The position numbers and the translations under genes are program-made. 64,000 nt of DNA from Aquisphaera giovannonii (lineage in GTDB: Bacteria > Planctomycetota > Planctomycetia > Isosphaerales > Isosphaeraceae). The stretch's first letter is position 1; each line of letters opens with the position of its first letter. This document shows, piece by piece, positions 9,334 to 19,148 of the stretch. The notes beneath the pieces were generated by a model, which saw only the letters and a list, made by a program, of their open reading frames with translations, was not told where the DNA came from and ran no database searches. The stretch spans positions 3,224,001 through 3,288,000 of the forward strand of contig NZ_CP042997.1 in the NCBI RefSeq assembly GCF_008087625.1, in the 5' to 3' direction.

Positions 9334-9856
9334 GGGCAACTCTCTCGACGCTCGCCGGGGTGCGGCCACGACGGCCAAGCGGTGGGTCCGCCCCCGGCGG
9401 ATCTCTCGACACGGCACCAGACGCACCCTAAACACATTGACGCATTTTGAAGTGTCGGGCTTTCATGGGAAGGCCTTCGCTGCGGGACTCCCCACCGGTT
9501 GCGTTCGCCCAAGGCGCGAGGATATTTAGCGGATTTGGCGACCCGGACCATGAGTGGAGGACGCGGATCAGGACGCCGACGCACTCTTCGTCATCGGCTA
9601 CTTCTACGACTTCCTGACTCGGAATCCCGCGCTCGACTGCAGCGAGCCGGGGGCGGCGGAGCGCGCCGGGCGGATCGACACGCGCGGAAGGTCGGGGACC
9701 CGACTTTTCCGACATTGCGAAGCCCGGTCCGGGCCGACTTGAAGCCATCCGCCATCGCGGGGGACTGCCGCCGCGACACCGCCGGGCCGATGGACTAGAA
9801 TCCTGGGGTCAGGTGGAGCGGGAATCCCTAGGCGGTCCGACGAGGGGCGTGGCTCG
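9334..9856. other. Intergenic region between divergent genes
   Basis: About 520 bases separate the peptidase gene from the epimerase gene on the other strand, so promoters for both must lie here. The short frames in it show no domain or good start signal. No palindromic operator stood out. Confidence 0.4.
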
Positions 9857-10855
9857 ATGCGAGTGCTGATCACGGGGGGGGCGGGTTTCATCGGTTCGCA
9901 CCTGGCCGAGGCTTACCTCGGGCGCGGGGACGAGGTCTTCGTGCTCGACGACCTGTCGACCGGGAGCATCGACAACATCACGCATCTCCGCGGCAGGAAG
10001 GGGTTCCATTACTCGATCGAGAGCGTCCACCATGCGCCCACGGTTGCGGAGCTGGTGGACCAGTGCGACGCCGTCTTCCACCTCGCCGCGGCGGTGGGCG
10101 TCCGCCTGATCGTGGAGAGCCCCGTGCGGACGATCGAGACGAACGTGCACGGGACCGAAGTCGTGCTCGCGGCGGCGAACAAGAAGAAGAAGAAGGTCCT
10201 CATCGCCTCCACGTCCGAGGTATACGGCCTCAGCGCCGACGTGCCGTTCCGCGAGGACGGCAACCTCGTGCTCGGCCCGACCACCAAGGGCCGATGGAGC
10301 TACGCCTGCTCCAAGGCCATCGACGAGTTCCTGGCCCTGGCTTACTGGCGGGAGCGGAAGCTGCCGACGATCATCGTCCGGCTGTTCAACACGGTCGGGC
10401 CCCGGCAGACCGGCCAGTATGGGATGGTGGTGCCGACGTTCGTGAAGCAGGCGCTGACGGGGCGGCCGCTCACCATCTTCGGCGATGGCCGGCAGTCCCG
10501 CTGCTTCACCCATGTCCGGGACGTCGTCGGCGCGCTCGTCGGCCTGATGGACCACCCCGGGGCCGTGGGCGAGGTCTTCAACATCGGTTCCAGCGAGGAG
10601 GTCACCATCCAGGCGCTCGCGGAGCGGGTGAAGGAGCGCACCGGATCGAACTCGCCGATCCTTCACGTCCCCTATGAGCAGGCGTACGGGGAGGGCTTCG
10701 AAGACATGCCCCGGCGCGTCCCGGACGTGGGCAAGGTCGCGGGGCTGATCGGCTACCGGCCGAGCCGGTCGCTGGACGCCATCCTCGACGACGTGATCGG
10801 CTTCTTCCGGGACGCCCCCCCGGCCGGGGCCCGCGCCGGCGACCTGCCCGCCTGA
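9857..10855 (+). CDS. SDR-family NAD-dependent nucleotide-sugar epimerase/dehydratase
   Basis: A 332-residue extended short-chain dehydrogenase. The dinucleotide motif is ITGGAGFIGSHL at the N-terminus, followed by LDDLSTG (the acidic residue that prefers NAD over NADP). The catalytic YxxxK appears as WSYACSKAIDEF, with Ser-Thr before it (IASTSEVYG). RLFNTVGPRQTG and the C-terminal DVGKVAGLIGYRPSRSLDAIL are typical of the UDP-glucuronate decarboxylase / GDP-mannose dehydratase branch. It probably makes a UDP- or GDP-activated sugar for cell-surface polysaccharide. A GAGGGG site sits 9 bases before the ATG. No glycosyltransferase is adjacent, so the exact sugar stays open. Confidence 0.88.
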   Translation: MRVLITGGAGFIGSHLAEAYLGRGDEVFVLDDLSTGSIDNITHLRGRKGFHYSIESVHHAPTVAELVDQCDAVFHLAAAVGVRLIVESPVRTIETNVHGTEVVLAAANKKKKKVLIASTSEVYGLSADVPFREDGNLVLGPTTKGRWSYACSKAIDEFLALAYWRERKLPTIIVRLFNTVGPRQTGQYGMVVPTFVKQALTGRPLTIFGDGRQSRCFTHVRDVVGALVGLMDHPGAVGEVFNIGSSEEVTIQALAERVKERTGSNSPILHVPYEQAYGEGFEDMPRRVPDVGKVAGLIGYRPSRSLDAILDDVIGFFRDAPPAGARAGDLPA

Positions 10856-11112
10856 ATCGGGTCGGCCTCCGCGGGGAACGGCCCGGGGGGGTTCCACGCG
10901 GGCCCGGGAGCGGGCAGAATGAGGCCATCCCGCGGGGGTGCCGCGGGAAATCCGGTCTCGGCTTGCGTCGATGCCGGCCGGGCCATACAACGTTTGTTTC
11001 GAGCCCTCCCGGGCCGAGTCCGCCGTCTCCCGCGCCCCGAGGATCGCGACAGGTCCCGCGGACGACGGCCCGGCCCGCGAGCCATCCGATCGATGTGCCG
11101 GGAGACGGTAGA

Positions 11113-12354
11113 ATGAGCAACCAGAACACCGCCGCGCAAGCCCGCGCGGCGCTCGAGGCCGGTGAAGGCATCCTGCGGCTCGCCCCGACGTGGGTTCCCC
11201 GCTCCTTCCTGATGCCGGGCGGCCGGCTGAAGCTGTCGCGCGAGGACCTCTACGCCCTGGGCACCCACCGCGGCGGCATCGACGAGCGCTGGTTCGGCTC
11301 GACCACCCCGGCCGCCAACGAAGGCGCCCCTCCGGACGAGGGGCTCAGCTACGTCGTGCACGAGGGGGGCAAGTTCACCCTCCGCGACGCCATCGAAGCC
11401 GTCGGCGCCGACATCATCGGCAAGCCGCTGTGGGACGCCTACAAGAAGTGGCCCGTCTACAGCAAGTTCTTCGACAACCTCGGGCCGATCCCGCACCACA
11501 TGCACCAGAACCAGGAGCAGGCGGCCAAGCTCGGCCTCGAGGGGAAGCCGGAGAGCTACTACTTCCCGCCGCAGCTCAACTGGACCGGGAACAACTTCCC
11601 GTACACGTTCTTCGGCCTCGAGCCGGGCACGACCAAGGAGGACATCCGCCGCTGCCTGGAACGCTGGAACCAGGGCGACAACGGGATCCTCGACCACTCC
11701 AAGGCGTACCGCCTGAAGCCCGGCACCGGTTGGCTCGTCCCCCCCGACGTGCTGCACGCGCCCGGCTCGCTGGTGACCTACGAGCCGCAGTGGGGCTCCG
11801 ACGTCTTCGGCATGTATCAGTCCATGGTGGAGGGCCGTCGCGTCCCCTGGGAGCTGCTGGTCAAGGACGTGCCGGAGCAGTACAAGCACGACCTCGACTA
11901 CCTGGTCAACCAGCTCGACTGGGAGAAGAACGTCGATCCCGAGTTCAAGGCCCACAACTACCTGGAGCCGATCGTCCGGAGCGGCGGCGAGGAGCAGGGG
12001 TTCGTGGACAGGTGGATCGTCTACGGCACCGTCGACGGCAAGCAGCTCTTCAGCGCTTGCGAGCTGACGGTCCACCCGGGCCGCACGGCGACCATCAAGG
12101 ATCCCGGCGCCTACGGCCTGATCGTGACCCAGGGGAGCGGCAAGATCGGCTCGCTGGACGTGGACAGCCCGAACTTCATCCGCTTCGGCGAGATCACCAA
12201 GGACGAGGTCTTCGTCGCCGCGAAGCGGGCCGGCGAGGGCGTCACCTTCCACAACACCGGCTCGGAGCCGTTCGTCAGCCTCCGCTACTTCGGCCCGGAC
12301 ACGCACAAGGACTTGCCGGCGGTCGGCGACCACCTCAAGCGGGGTGCGCGTTGA
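11113..12354 (+). CDS. Cupin protein of the mannose-6-phosphate-isomerase-like type
   Basis: A 413-residue protein starting at ATG 11113. The first cupin holds a metal-site cluster PHHMHQNQEQ: His129, His131 and Glu135 fit the HxH-x3-E arrangement of class I phosphomannose isomerases, and the later DVLHAPGSL supplies the further His. The second half (ELTVHPGRTATIKD, TFHNTGSEPFVSLRYFGPD) is another cupin-like barrel. It likely isomerises or epimerises a sugar, with a divalent metal. It opens a plus-strand run that ends at 16728 with two TIM-barrel isomerases and a sugar dehydrogenase, so a role in sugar or polyol breakdown is inferred. The real substrate is unknown. Confidence 0.75.
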   Translation: MSNQNTAAQARAALEAGEGILRLAPTWVPRSFLMPGGRLKLSREDLYALGTHRGGIDERWFGSTTPAANEGAPPDEGLSYVVHEGGKFTLRDAIEAVGADIIGKPLWDAYKKWPVYSKFFDNLGPIPHHMHQNQEQAAKLGLEGKPESYYFPPQLNWTGNNFPYTFFGLEPGTTKEDIRRCLERWNQGDNGILDHSKAYRLKPGTGWLVPPDVLHAPGSLVTYEPQWGSDVFGMYQSMVEGRRVPWELLVKDVPEQYKHDLDYLVNQLDWEKNVDPEFKAHNYLEPIVRSGGEEQGFVDRWIVYGTVDGKQLFSACELTVHPGRTATIKDPGAYGLIVTQGSGKIGSLDVDSPNFIRFGEITKDEVFVAAKRAGEGVTFHNTGSEPFVSLRYFGPDTHKDLPAVGDHLKRGAR

Positions 12355-12432
12355 TCGCCGTGCGTCCCGCCTCGGCCGCCGCCCCGGGTGCCCCGCGCCC
12401 CGGGACGGCGGCCTGACCGCCGGGGAGGCCGC

Positions 12433-12780
12433 ATGGTATCCTGGACAGCGTTCCTCGTCGCCCTCGTGCTCGTCCTGGGCGGGCTCTTCGCCGTGCTCGT
12501 GCTGTTCGGCCTGTCGCGATCGGCCTCCGGGGGGGACCTCGACTGGCAGATTGCCCGGCTGGAGAGGAAGGTGGACCTGATCCTCACCAACATGGGGATC
12601 GGCCACGACGACCACGTGCCCGAGAAGGTCACGCGGCTGGCGAGCAACGGGCAGGTCGAGGAGGCCGTCGAGGAGTACGTCCGGCTGACCGGGTCGCGGA
12701 AGTCCGTGGCGAGGCGCGAGGTCCAGTACCTGCGCGAGAAGCTGCGGGCGTCGAAGGGCGGGCCAGACCCGGAGCCCTGA
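12433..12780 (+). CDS. Small membrane protein with ribosomal-L7/L12-like tail
   Basis: A 115-residue protein with a GGGGAGG site 4 bases before the chosen ATG. One N-terminal TM helix (residues 3-25, FLVALVLVLGGLFAVLVLFGL) is followed by a short amphipathic helix (IARLERKVDLILTNMGI) and a domain with the pattern NGQVEEAVEEYVRLTG, which resembles the helix-turn of the L7/L12 C-terminal fold (GQKxxAIKxYRExTG). Such membrane-bound L7/L12-like modules occur in actinobacteria and planctomycetes without known role. It sits 79 bases after the cupin gene and 35 before the next one, so it is probably co-transcribed. Confidence 0.7.
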   Translation: MVSWTAFLVALVLVLGGLFAVLVLFGLSRSASGGDLDWQIARLERKVDLILTNMGIGHDDHVPEKVTRLASNGQVEEAVEEYVRLTGSRKSVARREVQYLREKLRASKGGPDPEP

Positions 12781-12814
12781 AGGCCCCGCCGCGGCGTTAC
12801 GAGCGGAGCGAGCG

Positions 12815-13450
12815 ATGTTCGATCCGTACGGCTGGAATGGCGAGGACCCGGCGGACCGCCTGGGGGAGGCCCTCGTCGGCCTGATCAAGGAGGAGATCGG
12901 GCCGACCGAGTACCTCCTCTGGGCCGACCGACCGGCCTCTCCGCGGCCGATCCGCATCCCCGCGATGCCGATGCTGTTCGTCTCGGCGATGGCGGGCCTG
13001 AGCGGTCTGGCCCTGGCCGGGATCTTCGGGCTCGCGAACCAGGCCTGGCTGGACCCGCGACTGGTGGCCCTGGCGATGGGGCTGGCCCCGGCGGTCCTCG
13101 GGGGCCTGATCATCCTGCACCTCCTCGGCCGCGGCGTCCGCATGCTCCTCCGGCGGCGATGGCTCTCCCGGCTCGTCTACGCGGTCACCGACCAGCGCGC
13201 CATCGTGGGCCGCATCGACGCCCCGGCGGGCGACCGCCTGACCCATTCGCTGTGGCGCGGGACGGTCGCCGACACCCGGCGGTTCGAGAACCCCGACGGC
13301 TCCGGCGACCTGTTCTTCCTGGGCCACGGCCGCGAGGACTGGCTGCCGCTCGACTTCCAGGAGGTCCCCAGCGTCGGCCTCGTCGAGTCCCTGGCCAGGG
13401 AGACGCTCATCGACGAGCCGGCCGAGGGCTGGCAGGCCGACGACGATTGA
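12815..13450 (+). CDS. Membrane protein with bacterial-PH-like domain
   Basis: A 211-residue protein. Residues about 50-110 hold two TM helices (FVSALAGL-type run and [21 protein letters not shown]). After a basic turn ([21 protein letters not shown]) comes a strand-rich domain ending [18 protein letters not shown] and a closing helix. The YAVTDQRAI and GDLFFLG pieces line up with YAVTSERVL and GTITFG of the protein at 4369, so I class it with the bacterial PH group. The insertion into a carbohydrate-catabolism run is odd; it may be a passenger gene or part of a membrane sensor. Function unknown. Confidence 0.7.
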   Translation: MFDPYGWNGEDPADRLGEALVGLIKEEIGPTEYLLWADRPASPRPIRIPAMPMLFVSAMAGLSGLALAGIFGLANQAWLDPRLVALAMGLAPAVLGGLIILHLLGRGVRMLLRRRWLSRLVYAVTDQRAIVGRIDAPAGDRLTHSLWRGTVADTRRFENPDGSGDLFFLGHGREDWLPLDFQEVPSVGLVESLARETLIDEPAEGWQADDD

Positions 13451-13538
13451 TCGCGGCCACGACAGGCCCGCCCCGCGCATCGCGCGACCCAACCTCCCCA
13501 CCGTACCGTCACCCGATCCGTCCCGAGGAGAAGGCCCC

Positions 13539-14597
<1,059 letters not shown>

Positions 14598-14685
14598 ATC
14601 CGACGACGCGCCCCGGCCCCGCGGCCGGGACGAAGGGCCGATGGAAGAGACCCGGAAACCGAATCCGAACCGCGAAGGTGACCCC

Positions 14686-15834
14686 ATGGCAGACCTCAAA
14701 CCGCTCAACATCGGCCTCATCGGCTGCGGCTTCATGGGCCGCACGCACAGCAACGCCTACAAGCGGGTGAACGACTTCTTCGACGCCCCGTACCGGCCCG
14801 TGCTCAAGGCCTGCTGCGCCCGCAGCGAGGAGAACGCCCGGCACTTCGCGGGCCGCTGGGGCTACGAGTCGATCGAGACCGACTGGCGGAAGCTGATCGC
14901 CCGCCGGGACATCGACGCCGTCGACATCTGCGCGCCGAACAACATGCACGCCGAGATCGCCATCGCCGCCGCGCAGGCCGGCAAGGCCGTGCTCTGCGAG
15001 AAGCCGCTGGCGATGAACCTGGTGCAGGGCCACCAGATGGTGGACGCCGTCGAGAAGGCGGGCGTCGCCAACACGGTCTGGTACAACTACCGCCGCGTCC
15101 CGGCCGTGACGCTGGCGAAGCAGCTCATCGAGTCCGGCCGCCTGGGCCGCATCTTCCACTACCGCGCCAACTTCCTCCAGGACTGGACGATCTCCGCCGA
15201 CCTCCCGCAGGGGGGGACGGGGCTATGGCGGCTCGACGCGGACGTCTCCGGCTCGGGCGTGACGGGGGACCTCCTGGCACACTGCATCGACACGGCCATC
15301 TGGCTGAACGGCCACATCGGCAGCGTGGCCGGGATGACCGAGACCTTCGTGAAGGAGCGGAGGCACAACCTCACCGGGAAGGTCCAGCCCGTCCACATCG
15401 ACGACGCGTGCGCCTTCCTCTGCCGGTTCGACAACGGCTCCCTGGGCCTGTTCGAGTCGACCCGCTACGCCCGCGGCCACAAGGCGCTCTACACGTTCGA
15501 GATCAACGGCGAGAAGGCGTCGATCAAGTGGGACCTCCACGACCTGCACCGGCTCGAATACTTCGATCATGGCGATGACTCGCTGGTCCGCGGCTGGCGC
15601 TCCGTGCACGTCACGGACAGCGATATGCCGTACATGAAGCACTGGTGGGTGCCCGGCCTCCAGATCGGCTACGAGCACACCTTCGTCCACCACGTGGCCG
15701 ACTTCCTGGACAACCTCGCCATGGGCCAGCCCACCGCGCCGACGTTCCGCGACGCCCTCGCCACCCAGGCCGTCTGCGACGCCGTCCTCGACTCGGCCGA
15801 TCATCACAAGTGGGAGACGGTCGTCCCGGTCTGA
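14686..15834 (+). CDS. Gfo/Idh/MocA-family NAD(P)-dependent oxidoreductase
   Basis: A 382-residue sugar or inositol dehydrogenase. I use the ATG at 14686 because the Rossmann motif [13 protein letters not shown] then begins 9 residues in. CEKPLAMN carries the conserved EKP lysine, YNYRRVPA and the HCIDTAIWL helix (the His of the catalytic dyad region) follow, and the C-terminal half is the beta-sheet substrate domain ([27 protein letters not shown]). The enzyme oxidises a hydroxyl of a sugar or cyclitol with NAD(P). It sits between two TIM-barrel isomerases, a layout familiar from inositol and rare-sugar pathways. The stop is 42 bases before the next start. Confidence 0.9.
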   Translation: MADLKPLNIGLIGCGFMGRTHSNAYKRVNDFFDAPYRPVLKACCARSEENARHFAGRWGYESIETDWRKLIARRDIDAVDICAPNNMHAEIAIAAAQAGKAVLCEKPLAMNLVQGHQMVDAVEKAGVANTVWYNYRRVPAVTLAKQLIESGRLGRIFHYRANFLQDWTISADLPQGGTGLWRLDADVSGSGVTGDLLAHCIDTAIWLNGHIGSVAGMTETFVKERRHNLTGKVQPVHIDDACAFLCRFDNGSLGLFESTRYARGHKALYTFEINGEKASIKWDLHDLHRLEYFDHGDDSLVRGWRSVHVTDSDMPYMKHWWVPGLQIGYEHTFVHHVADFLDNLAMGQPTAPTFRDALATQAVCDAVLDSADHHKWETVVPV

Positions 15835-15876
15835 CCCGGCCCACGACTCGCCCGGACACGCCCCCGGAGAATCCGC

Positions 15877-16728
15877 ATGAAATACGGGATGAACCTGCTC
15901 CTCTGGACCGACTTCGTCACCGAGGAGCACGACGCCATCATCGGCGAGATCAAGGCCCTGGGCTTCGATTCCGTCGAGGTCCCCATCTTCAACACGGCCG
16001 ACCTCGCCCCCTACGCCCGGCTCGGCAAGCGCCTCCGGTCCCTCGGGCTGGGGGCGACCGCCGTGACCGTCATGCCCGCCGACGCCAACCCGATCTCGCC
16101 GGACCGGGCCAGCCGCGACGCCGCGGTCGCCCACCTTGACAGGGTGCTGGAATGCGGCCAGCAGTTCGGCTGCGAGATCCTCTGCGGCCCCCTCCATTCC
16201 GCCCTCGGCGTCTTCTCCGGCGCCGGCCCGACCGGGGACGAGTTCAAGTCCGGCGTCGAGACGCTCCAGCGGGCCGCGGAGAAGGCCAAGGATCGCGGCA
16301 TCCGCCTGGCGATCGAGTACCTGAACCGGTTCGAGAACTACTTCCTCACCACGGCCGAGCAGGCCGTCCGCTTCGTGAAGGCGGTCGGCCATCCGTCGTG
16401 CAAGATGATGTTCGACAGCTTCCACGCCCACATCGAGGAGAAGGACCAGCGGCGGGCCATCCTGGCGTGCGCCCCGGAGACGATCCACGTGCACGTCTCC
16501 GAGAACGACCGCGGCACGCCGGGCACGGGCCAGGTCGACTGGGATTCCTTCTACAAGGGCCTGAGCGAGTCCGGCTTCGACGGCTACACGACCATCGAGG
16601 CCTTCGGCACCGCGCTGCCGGCGCTGGCCGCCGCGACGAAGGTCTGGCGTCCCCTCTTCCCGGATGCCATGGGCCTCTGCCGCGAGGGGCTGGCGTTCAT
16701 GAAGGGAGGCGGGAGGCGGCTGGGCTGA
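15877..16728 (+). CDS. TIM-barrel sugar phosphate isomerase/epimerase
   Basis: A 283-residue protein of the D-tagatose/D-allulose 3-epimerase-like group, with a GGAGAATCCGC leader. The first strand reads KYGMNLLLWTDFV. Metal ligands can be placed at Glu in LAIEYLNRFENYFLT, Asp/His in MMFDSFHAHIEE, the His of HVHVSENDRGTPGTG, and Glu in YTTIEAFG, all at their family positions. The length is standard. As the last gene of the run begun at 11113, it probably takes the keto-sugar made by the preceding dehydrogenase. The exact epimer cannot be told from sequence. Confidence 0.87.
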   Translation: MKYGMNLLLWTDFVTEEHDAIIGEIKALGFDSVEVPIFNTADLAPYARLGKRLRSLGLGATAVTVMPADANPISPDRASRDAAVAHLDRVLECGQQFGCEILCGPLHSALGVFSGAGPTGDEFKSGVETLQRAAEKAKDRGIRLAIEYLNRFENYFLTTAEQAVRFVKAVGHPSCKMMFDSFHAHIEEKDQRRAILACAPETIHVHVSENDRGTPGTGQVDWDSFYKGLSESGFDGYTTIEAFGTALPALAAATKVWRPLFPDAMGLCREGLAFMKGGGRRLG

Positions 16729-16815
16729 TACGCCGCCGACGACCCTCCGTCGACCGGCAGAGCGACCCCGGGGTAGGATGTGCCCGGGGCCGCTATCGAC
16801 TCGGGGAGGATCGCC

Positions 16816-17568
16816 ATGCCGATCCACGACTGGACGCTCGTCGACGCGAGGCTCTTCCATACCTTCCATCAGCACTGGATCACACGGCTCTGCGACGCCC
16901 TGAACGACGACAGGCTGCCGCCCGAGTTCTTCGCCCTCTCGGAACAGTCGATCGTTCGACCGATCCCCGATGCCCTGACCCTCGGGATGCACGCCGAGCC
17001 CGAGGGGCCGGAACGCCCATCGGCGGCGATGGCCGTGGCCTCGGCCCCTCCCCGCGCCCGTCTCGTCAGCAGGATCGAGCAACAGGTCTACGCACGAAAG
17101 GTAGACCGGGTGGCCATCCGTCATCGACACGGCCAGGTCGTGTCCGTCATCGAGATCGTGTCGCCGGGGAACAAGTCCGGCCGGTCGGCGTTGAGGACGT
17201 TCGTGGAGAAGAGCGCGGACCTCATCGAGCGAGGGGTCCACGTCCTGGTCGTCGATCTCTTCCCGCCCACCCGACGAGACCCCCAGGGGATCCACAAGGC
17301 GATCTGAGACGAGTTCGTCGAAGAAGATTTCGAGTTGCCTCCGGGCAAGCCGTTGATCCTCGCAAGCTACGACGCGGGCCCCCCGACCGTGGCCTACGTC
17401 GAGCCCGTCGGCGTCGGGGACTCTCTCCCCGAGATGCCAATTTTCCTGACGTCCGATCTGTACGTACCGGCGCCACTGGAATCCAGCTACCAGCTGAACT
17501 GGCTCCATTTCCCCGCCCCCATGAAGCGACTGCTCGAGGAGCCCCCAGGCCCGCGGGGCGATCGATAA
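16816..17568 (+). pseudogene. DUF4058 gene interrupted by an in-frame TGA
   Basis: The first 163 codons (MPIHDWTLVDARLFHTFHQH to QGIHKAI) are a recognisable DUF4058 protein, including AVVEIVSPGNKSxR-like IEIVSPGNKSGRS and VVDLFPPTRRDPQG. Codon 164 is TGA (17305-17307). Reading past it in the same frame gives DEFVEEDFELPPGKPLILASY, then AYVEPVAVGD-type AYVEPVGVGDSLPEMP and YVPAPLESSYQLNW up to TAA at 17568, which is the expected remainder of the family. As I recall the family, the position after GIHxAI is Trp (IWxE), so one TGG-to-TGA change would explain it. A GGGGAGGA site precedes the ATG. Both halves keep a coding pattern, so the lesion looks recent, or it is a sequencing error. Confidence 0.8.
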
Positions 17569-17678
17569 GTCATGGTGACAACCCGCCCTGGAGCGGCGAA
17601 AATCGGGCGAGGCCGGGCGAGCCTCGGGCGAACGGACACCGAGTGAACGACCCGCCACGCCTCAAGAGACCCACCACG

Positions 17679-18320
17679 ATGCGACCCCGCGCCGCCATGC
17701 CGATCGTCCTCGCGTCCACATCCCTCTGCCTGGGCCTCGGGCTGGCCGCCTCGCCGGGCGGCTCGCCGCAGGAACCGCCCAGGGTCCAGGGCAAGGTCGA
17801 GCAGAAGCCGCAGGCGAGGCCCCACGGGGCACCCGTCGTGGTCGATCCGGCGACGGTCCGCATCGACGACGGCGACACCGTGGTCATCCGCTGGGGCGAG
17901 GGCGACGAGGAGACCGTCCGCATCCTGGGGATCGATACGCCGGAGACCCGCCACGAGGAGCATTCGATCCCGTATGACCAATCGTTCGGCCCGGAGGGCA
18001 GGGCGTTCGCCCAGGGGGCGTTCGCGGTCGCGAGCGACGTGAAGCTGATCCGCGCGGCGATGCTCGACCCCTACGGGCGTACCCTCGGGTACCTGATCCT
18101 CGACGGCAAGAACTACTCCGTGCTCGTCATCAAGGCGGGCCTGAGCGACGAAACCGTCAGCTTCTACGGCGACAACGGACTGCCCGCTATGGCCGCGGAG
18201 GTCAAGTCAGCCGCCAAGGGACGCCCGCCGCTCGCCTTCGAGCCGCCGCACGCGTTCCGCAAGCGGATGCGCTCCGTCTCCGACTGGCAGAAGTCGCCCC
18301 ATCCGAACCCCGCACGCTGA
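17679..18320 (+). CDS. Secreted thermonuclease-like (SNase-fold) protein
   Basis: A 213-residue protein. The N-terminus is a signal peptide (MRPRAAMPIVLASTSLCLGL, then LAASPGG). The staphylococcal-nuclease barrel follows: RIDDGDTVVI, VRILGIDTPET (the first active-site Arg and Asp), and further on DPYGRTLGYLILDGKN, which holds the second conserved Arg. The catalytic Glu that normally sits between them (TDRYGRxLA, preceded by DxxxxExD) is not obvious because the segment RAAMLDPYGRTLG replaces it, so activity is uncertain. The start was chosen for the signal peptide; an in-frame GTG lies 11 codons upstream. Confidence 0.75.
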   Translation: MRPRAAMPIVLASTSLCLGLGLAASPGGSPQEPPRVQGKVEQKPQARPHGAPVVVDPATVRIDDGDTVVIRWGEGDEETVRILGIDTPETRHEEHSIPYDQSFGPEGRAFAQGAFAVASDVKLIRAAMLDPYGRTLGYLILDGKNYSVLVIKAGLSDETVSFYGDNGLPAMAAEVKSAAKGRPPLAFEPPHAFRKRMRSVSDWQKSPHPNPAR

Positions 18321-18436
18321 CCGGGCCACCGGCCGTCGCCGCGCATCGGGAATGATGCACCCCTCGGCGAAGTTCGCCCTGGGTGGCCGTCGGGGCCAAG
18401 AATAGGGCCTGGATGCCCCGCCCGGAGAACCATGGT

Positions 18437-18970
18437 CTATGCGGTCGCGGACGACGTGCGGGGCATGCCGCAGCTCGCGGCCGCTTGCCGCTTGGCGTTG
18501 AGGTCGCGGTAGAACCGCACTTCCAGGCGGTTGGTCAGCAACGCCCGTCGGGCCTCGCGGACGAGGTTGATGCTCGCGCCCAGGAGCAGGGACACTCCGC
18601 AGACGGCCATGAGGGTGGGTATGGCGACGAGGCGGTTGCCGAACAGGACGTCGAGCGCCAGCATCAGGCTCGTCCCGACGAAGCAGCCGAAGGCCAGATA
18701 GAGCATGCTGAGGGCGTAGCGGACCCGGTCGCTGCGCCACTCCAGGTGATGCAGCTGATCGGCCACGTGGGCGAGCCGCTCCGGGACGAGATCGAGGTCC
18801 GTCGCCCCCCGGCAGAGCGCGTCGCGCAGGTCGTTGAGGACCCGGATGCGATCGACGACCCGCGACATCCGGTTCGACGTGGAGATGATCAGCGAACCAT
18901 TGGCCGTCATGAACAGGGCTGGGGTGATCATGACCGACAGGGTCGAGTAGCTGTTCACGTCGAGCGGCAT
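18437..18970 (-). CDS. DUF2721 family membrane protein
   Basis: A 177-residue protein beginning MPLDVNSYSTLSVMITPALF, with the family's hallmark pattern: an N-terminal TM helix, then STSNRMSRVVDRIRVL, a charged helical stretch (LAHVADQLHHLEWRSDRVRYAL) and two more TM helices near 95-140. Most DUF2721 proteins are about 130-150 residues; the extra here is a polar C-terminal tail. No function is established for the family. A GGGGAG lies 13 bases before the ATG. Confidence 0.82.
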   Translation of the reverse strand: MPLDVNSYSTLSVMITPALFMTANGSLIISTSNRMSRVVDRIRVLNDLRDALCRGATDLDLVPERLAHVADQLHHLEWRSDRVRYALSMLYLAFGCFVGTSLMLALDVLFGNRLVAIPTLMAVCGVSLLLGASINLVREARRALLTNRLEVRFYRDLNAKRQAAASCGMPRTSSATA

Positions 18971-19148
18971 GGGCGCGAAGCACTCCCCGGCCAGGATTGG
19001 GGGGCGAGACCCCGTCCGTCTCGCCCGGGTCGTTCCGAACTCGGCGGCGAAGCGGACCGCGCCGGGGAGCTGGCGGGCATGCCGGGCCGGCGGCCGCGGG
19101 ACACAACCTCCGTCCCGCGTCTGGCCGCTGCCCCGGTACGGTGGTCGA

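Noticed and set aside
17308-17333. Hairpin TCGAA-GAAGAT-TTCGA after the DUF4058 TGA as a SECIS element
   Set aside because: The stem is 5 bp and close to the TGA, and the position is a Trp, not a Cys, in the family as I recall it. It shows how easily such stems arise.
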